A DNA stretch of 64,000 nucleotides, taken from the NCBI GenBank assembly GCA_014607495.2, contig CP053172.1, positions 7,454,888 through 7,518,887 on the forward strand. The letters run 5' to 3'. The position numbers and the translations under genes were made by a program. This DNA comes from Carposina sasakii. Its lineage: Eukaryota > Arthropoda > Insecta > Lepidoptera > Carposinidae. The notes under the pieces are model-generated. The model was not told where the DNA came from. It saw only the letters and a program-made list of their open reading frames with translations, and searched no databases. Below are positions 57,640 to 64,000 of this stretch, piece by piece (within the stretch, counting starts at the first letter, position 1; every line of letters begins with the position of its first letter).

Positions 57640-60600
57640 ATGGAAGATAACGAATGCACAGGTTCAGCAGCACAGAATCATGTAGCTACGAGTATTCCTA
57701 AAGGTACCTAGGTTTACATATACCTATTATACAGAATGTAACAGAAAGGGTATGTTGAGCGAAAAGCTATGTAAATAGACCACTATAGAGAACTTATTTC
57801 CAAAATTTGAGACTCGTATTCACATGTTTATTTTTCAAGATTGTATGAACATTCCTGACTTATTTAGGGATTCTCCATACTACATACTAAATGGAAAAAT
57901 AAACAGGTTCCTTTTAGTGGGCTATTTACATAGCTTTTCGCTTAACACACCCCTTGTGTTACACCCTGTATACTGTAGGTACTCCCGAAATGGGGTAGCT
58001 GGAACTGCAAGGTCATAAAGGCAAAGGATACCCATACAGCCATTTAAAAGATTTCTCTTTAGCCGGAATACCGAAGGAAAGTTGTTTCTGGCAAATTTTC
58101 CCGACGTTTCCATTCATCACCAAATTATACCCATACAGCCATGGGCTTCGTTCCCCTTGCCTTTCCTTCGGGATAAACTAAAAAAAAAAAAGGATTTCTG
58201 GATGGATGATAACAATGATGAATGGGAACGTATAACGTAAAATTTGCTAAAACGTAACTGTTAAATCAACTTACATGCCCACGAAAGAATCGTAATCCGA
58301 CTCATGTTCTATTCAGCTTACCTGCATGCATATTAACCAATAAGTATAAACTAAACCCATTACCTTCCATCTTTTCCCGCCGAATCCTATGTCAAATTAA
58401 TATTTATCATCCTACCCTCCTTTGTTTGTTTACTATAATTTATTACATATTCAAATTAATTTTTATAACATAGACTTGAGAATAATAAGTGCTAATTATA
58501 ATGCTTTGTGAATATTGTTTGTTTGGAAATATTACTAAGAGCCGATTTTTTCAAAGGTCCGATAACCTATACGAAGGATAAATTTGATGCTGTCATGAAG
58601 AAGGTATAAAAGAGGAGGTGGGACTATGAAGTGAGTCGTGTGGCAATCGTTAGGCCATGACGTCATGATAGGGGCGGAGCACCAGCGCCAGTGTGCGCCA
58701 GCGCAGTAGCTGTAACCAAACGCTTGTACTCCGAAATGTAACCGTATTAAAATTACAAAGACACTAGCGCTTTAATCAGGGTACTTTATTACTAAAACGT
58801 ATGTCACCGATGATTACTCGTTGGCGCAGCAGTATATTCAGGATGCGGAGTCAAACATCGCAGTTGCTATGTAGAACTATTTATTTATCACTTATACAGT
58901 TAAAGCTGCTTCAGGCGATATAACATTCGGGAAAAGAAGCAGCAAGAAACCCGACTCGCCGTAAATAGATTATATCGTTGCAATGTTTTTATATAGGACA
59001 GAGATCGAGCAGAGTAACGTCTTACAACTTCAAGTGTCTCAACGGAGTGTCCAACATAATAGTTCTACCTTCATATTTATATTAATATTCTAGTCAATCC
59101 AACAACTTTTATAAATGTAAACCGGAACTTATGAAAGTTAATAATATTATAATAATTATTAATGTCTTAATATTTATGCCTATATTCATATGCTTGATGT
59201 GGTGCGGGTTGTAGTTTGTAACACGTAGTATAATATTGCCATCTAGTGATGAGTAATTGCACTAGTAAAACAATCTTGAACCATATTGATTATGAGCAAG
59301 TAGTTTGACTAGTCACTACAAGGTGGTTTCTATGTAAATGGGCAGGACTACAGTGTTCAATGCTCCCCTCGTCCCATACTTCACCCCCGCTCCGCGGCAC
59401 ACTATTTTTGTATGAAAATATAGGTACTTAGTCGCTACTCCTCTTTTATTTTTTCTCCATGGATGCTGTCTTTCTATAGGTTAAAATATAGGCTATCAGA
59501 CCGTTTTGTAGAAATGGGACATTAGGAAGATAACAAAGTGCTAACTAACTAAGTTTGTGGAAGTTAAGTGCCTTCTTAATTCCAGACGTAACAGATTCCA
59601 TCATCGAAAACAGCAAAATAGCACCGTTGTTCGAGTCCCAGTTATATGACCGGCTGCATATGGAATTAAACTCGTTACGTAATAAATCTGTAGCCGAACG
59701 GTGGAAGCACTACGTTGGTGACGGTGGACGGAAAGTTCGCCAAATAAGAACATTTCCGAATTTCAAGTAATCTTGGTGTACCTACTTACTTTTATCCGAA
59801 AGGTTCTAGAGTGGATACCACGTATCGCCAAACGCAGCGCGGGAAGGCCACCCGCGAGATGGCCGGACGAGTAAGCTAAGGTCGCGGGCATCGGTTAGAT
59901 GCAGGCCGCTTCCGACCGGTCGGAATGGGGTTGTTGGGGGAGGCCTATGTTCAGCAGTGGGCTTCTTATGGCTGATAATGATGATGATGAATCATGGTAG
60001 GTATATTTAATTACAAAGTACCTTCTTCTATGCTGCTCTGGGAGTGAAAAAAACCGTATAAAACGACATCTACTTCTCTTCCCGGGCATACTGTAAAGTC
60101 AGTAGAGGGACAAGAGGGTCTTGGTGTTTTGTAGGCGATGGGCTGATCACCTGTCACTACTAACCGAACTTGTACATCTCAACTATACCCTCAAAATTGG
60201 TCAGAAGTGGCACCATGTGGTTCTATCGGCCCTTGGTGCTCTGCCTACCCTGTAAGGGATAAAAGCGTGATTATATGTATGTATGTAAAGTAGGTACCTA
60301 CTTACACAGCGCTGTGTTCCGAAAATGGTAGACAGAGCTGCAGGATCATGATCCTAGACATAGAGGAATAAGATGTAGACATAGAGTGCTAATGTCATAC
60401 TAACAGTTTCGATGCACCATTAGACTTTTCGGTGCCTCACAATTCCAGTCCTTGACACTTAGATTGCATTACTATACGTTACAATACATTAGTACATTAC
60501 TATACATTACACTAATAGAATCTAAGTGTCAAGGACTGGAATTGTAAGGCACCGAAAAGTCTAATGGTGCATCGAAACAGCTAGTATGACATTAGCACTC

Positions 60601-61427
60601 TATGACATCTTATTCCTCTATGTCCTATATGAAAATCTGGCAGGCATGATAAGTAACGTGCTATGTACTATTACCTACTTATGCACATGCACATTCACAC
60701 ACTTCACAACACATTGACCTAGTCCCACATTAAGATCCCTAAGGTCTTGTGTCGTGGGTACTAAGCAACGGTATATAAATACATAGATAAGTATAGAGCC
60801 ATCCATGACTCAAATACCGGGATTCGAACCCAGGACCTATGGCGTCGCAGGCAGGGCCACTACCAACTACACCAATCGGCCGTCTTAGGTACCCCTACTT
60901 ACTTATAAACATATTGCACACCGCAGTGTTCACAAAATGAGGAAGCCTCAACTGCAGAATCATGAACATCCTACAGCCTATAGCATAACAGGGTTAGCTG
61001 TAAAAGATCACTGACAAGTTGCTAGCTCATCGCCTGAAAGAACACGACCCAAAAAGAATGCCGGCGACTACGTATTTGCGTCTTTTAGACTTTCTAGAGG
61101 TGCCGCTGACGTTTATTTGCGTCCTCGCATTAGGTGTTGACGTGATATCGGCACCTTTAGAAAATCTGCCGGCAGCGAATGTGTCCGATTTGTACGACAC
61201 AGAAAGAGATGCAGCTGATGTATTCTAGTGAAAAGGGACACTAAAAAATAATTATACTTGGCTAATAAGACGATTTTTTCAGTGATCTACATTTCGTCAC
61301 TAACGGCATTCGTTACAAGCCTTCGGAATCGATACGTAATCGATCGCATCAGAAACACCTTGTCGTCGGCCCGGGAAAAGATCGTTATGGAGAAATACCT
61401 ATACCTTATAATAACCATTTTCGATGA
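57640..61427 (+). CDS. Three-exon gene C, 129-aa divergent paralogue of A and B
   Basis: Exon 1 57640-57703 (ATG, 64 nt, AAAG|gtacct), exon 2 59586-59766 (181 nt, after aattccag, donor AA|gtaatc), exon 3 61283-61427 (145 nt, after ttttttcag, to TGA). Phases 1 and 2 match genes A and B and the total is divisible by three. Exon 1 (MEDNECTGSAAQNHVATS) is unlike those of A and B. Exon 2 has PLFESQLYDRLHMELNSLRN and SVAERWKHY, aligned with the FEKGVYDYV and KCRWKQY regions. Exon 3 starts DLHFVTNGIRYKPSESI and has GPGKDRYGEIPIP, aligned with GPGVDFxGQxPIP, but stops about 20 residues earlier. Exon 3 has no ATG. Exon 1 is the least certain. AATAAA is at 61468. Confidence 0.7.
57704..59585 (+). other. 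Intron 1 of gene C
   Basis: Contains the MITE at 57729-57972 and a fragment of the 5885-type repeat ('cccgaaatggggtagctgga'). The remainder, including a GC-richer piece 58600-58720, shows no coding exon. Confidence 0.55.
57729..57972 (-). mobile_element. MITE with long terminal inverted repeats, copy 2
   Basis: Reverse orientation relative to the copy at 7111-7350. Shares 'gagcgaaaagctatgtaaat' and its inverse, plus the 'gttacaccctgtata' end. Confidence 0.75.
59795..59997 (+). repeat. LINE 3'-end fragment
   Basis: Contains 'cacccgcgagatggccggac', 'gatgcaggccgcttccgacc' and 'ggaggcctatgttcagcagt', then a (gat)n-like tail 'aatgatgatgatgaat'. Within intron 2 of gene C. An inverted fragment of the same family is at 22905-22995. 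Confidence 0.7.
60023..60288 (+). repeat. SINE-like retroposon, copy 3
   Basis: Full-length relative of 778-1041, with the same start 'cttctatgctgctctgggag' and tatg tail. Within intron 2 of gene C. Confidence 0.7.
60359..60622. mobile_element. Long-hairpin MITE, copy 2
   Basis: A 264-bp palindrome, the same length as the copy at 6553-6816 and highly similar ('catagaggaataagatg' termini, 'cttgacacttagatt' inner arm). As with copy 1, it is inserted in a piece of the 5885-type repeat ('gctgcaggatcatgatccta'). Confidence 0.8.
60680..60887 (-). repeat. tRNA-derived SINE
   Basis: The - strand has an A-box-like 'ttggtgtagttggtagtggc' and a B-box 'gggttcgaatcccggtattt', followed by a body with 'ccacgacacaagacctta'. 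The A- to B-box distance and the degenerate anticodon arm argue against a tRNA gene. Confidence 0.6.
60917..61231 (+). repeat. Interspersed repeat fragment (5885-type)
   Basis: Shares 'caactgcagaatcatgaaca', 'ctgacaagttgctagctcat' and, at its end, 'gatgcagctgatgtattcta' with the repeat at 5885-6550. An open frame of 69 codons here is not convincing as a gene. Confidence 0.45.
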
Positions 61428-62075
61428 TGGCATCCATTAAAGTATTTGAAAACGTGGTTACCTAATTAATAAATGGGCCGCCGCGAGTGAATAAGTCGCT
61501 AGAGACGCTCGTGGAGCGAGGGGTTTTTTATTTAGTTTTTCTCGAAGAAAAGGCAAAGAACACCAAGTCCATACAGCATAGATACAATACAGCCATTGTC
61601 TTTAATGAAAAAAAATCAGAATATAAGTGTATTTTCTAAATTATCACGTGTGTGTGTACATAAGTCATCTAAAATATAAGCAGACTTGTTTAAGCATGAC
61701 AGCTATGTTTAAAAAACCTCACGCTACCATGGCGCCACACAACTAGTGAGCAAAAAACGGTGGTCCCCATTGCACGAAGGATTTAAAAAATAGATATTTA
61801 CGTAATATAAGTACTTTATTTTTGCATTTTATACAACATCTATACCTACCTGGTAGTGGAAGTGACTTAGTATGTAGGTAAAGTAGCGAAGGACTTCTTT
61901 CCCCTGCCTCCTTATTTCTTGCGAAAGCAATGCGATAGCAAACATTGTCTAATTATCGCGTGGCAATAGCAAATCATTCGTACAGCGATCGCAGCGCCAC
62001 CTAAAGGTTTATTTATGACCAATTTCCATCAATATTCGTCGAGCCATCTTCAATTTAAATAAGAATAACGAACAT
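61428..62075. other. Convergent region between gene C and the inverted zinc-finger exon
   Basis: AATAAA for gene C at 61468-61473 and a reverse-strand AATAAA (62008-62013) for the zinc-finger exon. Nothing else coding is seen. Confidence 0.55.
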
Positions 62076-63097
62076 TCACGAATCAGTAGACATATAGGAA
62101 TCATTTGACAACCTATCTAGAACCTGACCGATATGTCCGTGCAATCGTTTAAAATGCCTCCTCAATGAGTCTTTACTCTTAAATTTAACATCACAGTAAT
62201 TACAAGCAAACAATCGTTCATTTTCATGTGTTCTCTCGTGCCGCTTCTGATCGAATTTGGTGAAAAACCTCATTTCACAGAACGTACACGGATAATTCCT
62301 CTCCTTCATATGAACACCTCGTACATGCACTTTTAAATATGCTGGATTTATAAAGGTTTTCCCACATTCATTGCAAACACAAATTTTCCTCTTCAAACCG
62401 TGCACTTTAATCCTGTGCTCTTCCAGTAAATATGTGTATCTAAACGTCTCATTGCATTCAAGGCAGTATCGTTTTGAAGTTGACTTATTATGCACTTTCC
62501 TCATATGCTTCACTTTCAAATTCAGTGTTATAAATTTTGTATTGCATACCGTACACTTGTGTTCTTTATGCTGACTGTTTATATGTGTACGTAGACTCAA
62601 CCGGTTTATGTATGACACACCACAAATCTCACAGACGTTGTTAGTTGAATGTGTGTTCATATGAATGGATAATCTCATGTAGCTGTTGAATTTTATAGAG
62701 CATATAACACATTGGAAGTCCTTATCTAATTTATACGGTACAAGCATATGTTCGGCATCAGCAAATTCTATTTCGTGCTTTGTTGTTAAGTGAGTCCGTA
62801 ACTCATTAATATCTTCAATTTCTTTGCTACATATATTACATGTTAATGATGATATATCTACGTTTTTGAATGAGACTTTGAACCTATTTATTTTTAATTT
62901 AGCTGGCTGGCATGATGATTTGGCGACATGCTGCCGTAATTCCGCTATTGTTCTAAAAGAGAGTTTGCAGAAAAAACAACCGAATTTCGTTTTTAAAGAT
63001 CTAAACATGCACATGTTTGAATTGGTAATGAGTTTGATGGAGTTTTCTTTTAAATCATTGTCGCTTTGAGATTTGATTCCAATGTTATCCCTTTCTT
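62076..63097 (-). CDS. Inverted C2H2 zinc-finger terminal exon (9 fingers)
   Basis: On the - strand, entered after 'tttatgtatttgttgcag' in phase 1, exactly like the + strand exons; 339 codons to TGA. A leader of about 30 residues (EERDNIGIKSQSDNDL) runs into an opening that still aligns with the family (ENSIKLITNSNMCMFRSL). Finger 1 ends in Cys (CFFC...HVAKSSC). Finger 3 lead-in EHMLVPYKLDKDFQC and finger 4 NNVCEICGVSYINRLSLRTH follow the family order. The last finger is CNYC...HFKRLH. The ATG at 63014 sits just before finger 1 and is an unlikely start. It is either an antisense member of the alternative-exon set or the 3' exon of a separate inverted paralogous gene. Confidence 0.85.
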
Positions 63098-63654
63098 CTG
63101 CAACAAATACATAAAAATAACTTAAATGTAGAATTTAAAAATACAAATGTTTACATAAATAAAATTATAGATAATCTTTAAATAAGGGCCAATTTATACA
63201 ACAGTCTGCTAGCCTATTTGAAGGGAAAATTTTATCCTGTACCGGTATGATGAATTTGGTGAGAGCGAGATGTCTCACTTTTAAACGTCAAATTCAGAGC
63301 TATTAATAACTAGATAAACTAAGTGTATGTACTTTGCATGTAAAAAATATACATAAGAATTAGAATAGACACTCGTTCTCGAGCCTGGACTGAAGGAATT
63401 AGGGCTGATAGAAGTGGTTTGCCATCCTCTTCCTCTTTTACACACCAAGTAGAAACACTTGCCTTGTCTAGTTATTACCTAGCTCTGTGGATTTGACGTT
63501 TAAAAGTCTTTCTCAAAAACTTGATCAAGATAGAGGCAGTACATTACCGTATAACTTCATTCTTCTGAAACGTCTTTAGCCTAACATTACCAGGAAAAAT
63601 CAGCTGGACCTAACGAAAAGTTAGTATAGTACCTTATATAATAAGTCTTAGAAA
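63098..63654. other. Intron or flank right of the inverted exon
   Basis: Contains the truncated MITE at 63243-63508. No upstream exon for the - strand gene can be recognised before the window end. Confidence 0.45.
63243..63508 (+). mobile_element. MITE, 3'-truncated copy
   Basis: Matches 56615-56921 from 'ggtatgatgaatttggtgag' to 'gatttgacgtttaaaagt', then diverges and lacks the last 35 bp. Confidence 0.75.
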
Positions 63655-64000
63655 CAAAAAGTGTAGTAAGTGTTTAAGACGTGCGCCTTCCAAGCGAGGG
63701 TCGTAAGTTCTATCCCAGACACGGGCCTGTACCAATGAATTGATTTCATGTACAGATTTTAATGTTACAAATTTGTCACTTAGCTCGTGCCTCGGAAAGC
63801 ACGTAAAACCGTTGGTCCTGCGCCTGATCTGCTTTAACCGTGTCTATGTGTCGGCTTTCCGTCATCCATCGGACTTTTATGAGAGTAACGGAATAGAGAG
63901 TGCATCTGTGTTTGCGCACACACTTGTGCACTATAATAACTCCTGCGTACCTGGCCAATCTCCGTAGAGATTGGTCACCTTGGCCGAAATACGGTCGGAG
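63655..64000 (+). repeat. tRNA-related SINE, cut by the window end
   Basis: The head has a B-box-like 'gggtcgtaagttctatccca'. The body includes 'gagtaacggaatagagagtg', 'tgtttgcgcacacacttgtg' and 'gagattggtcaccttggccg', a combination common in lepidopteran genomes (from memory). It continues beyond position 64000. Confidence 0.65.

Noticed and set aside
57824..58018. 64-codon open frame on the + strand
   Set aside because: Lies within the MITE at 57729-57972.
61019..61228. 69-codon open frame considered as the last exon of gene C
   Set aside because: It overlaps a repeat fragment and does not align with the last exons of A and B. The exon at 61283-61427 does align (DLHF and GPG..D..G..PIP) with correct phase and acceptor.

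Overview
This is eukaryotic, almost certainly lepidopteran, nuclear DNA. It is AT-rich, genes are split by GT-AG introns, and it carries interspersed repeats of moth and butterfly type: LINE 3' ends with the 'gaggcctatgt..cagcagtgg' signature, tRNA-derived SINEs, mariner and hAT elements and many MITEs. The species assignment is inference.

The main content is a giant zinc-finger locus. Between 8242 and 49195 there are 24 large open exons on the + strand, plus one dead one (about 15530-16555). Each encodes a complete array of 7-12 C2H2-type fingers. Each begins right after a polypyrimidine tract and AG acceptor, ends at its own stop codon, and has no convincing start codon of its own. All 24 are entered in phase 1 (exon length minus 2 is divisible by 3 in every case). 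They share an opening module, consensus N-A-x-x-I-x-x-x-[ST]-T-x-x-P-F, followed by fingers in a fixed order. Gaps between one stop and the next exon are often only 29-340 bp, too short for separate promoters and first exons. The simplest reading is one transcription unit with a constant 5' part outside the window and a tandem series of mutually exclusive 3' terminal exons, similar in logic to lola or mod(mdg4) of Drosophila but with far larger finger arrays. No BTB, ZAD or other constant domain was found in the window. A 25th intact exon of the same family and phase lies on the - strand (62076-63097).

Layout: 1-8241 is repeat-rich, including a 3.4-kb minisatellite with a 100-bp unit. 8242-28458 holds the subfamily with opening ..TTAYPFRLP and a C2HC fifth finger. 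28614-31737 holds two double-length exons with 12 fingers. 32751-40911 is a subfamily with an all-C2H2 array. 41205-44030 holds two exons with long linker regions. 44310-49195 holds three exons opening with TSIWQ(M/L)T. From 49.4 to 61.4 kb lie three paralogous three-exon genes of a small protein I do not recognise: two on the - strand (157 and 155 aa) and one on the + strand (129 aa). Their introns are loaded with nested transposons. Then comes the inverted zinc-finger exon and, at the right edge, a SINE cut by the window end.

If the zinc-finger exons are alternative ends of one gene, a single promoter could choose among about 25 DNA-binding specificities. The tandem duplication, exon death, exon fusion and mosaic exons visible here show how the repertoire has been changing.
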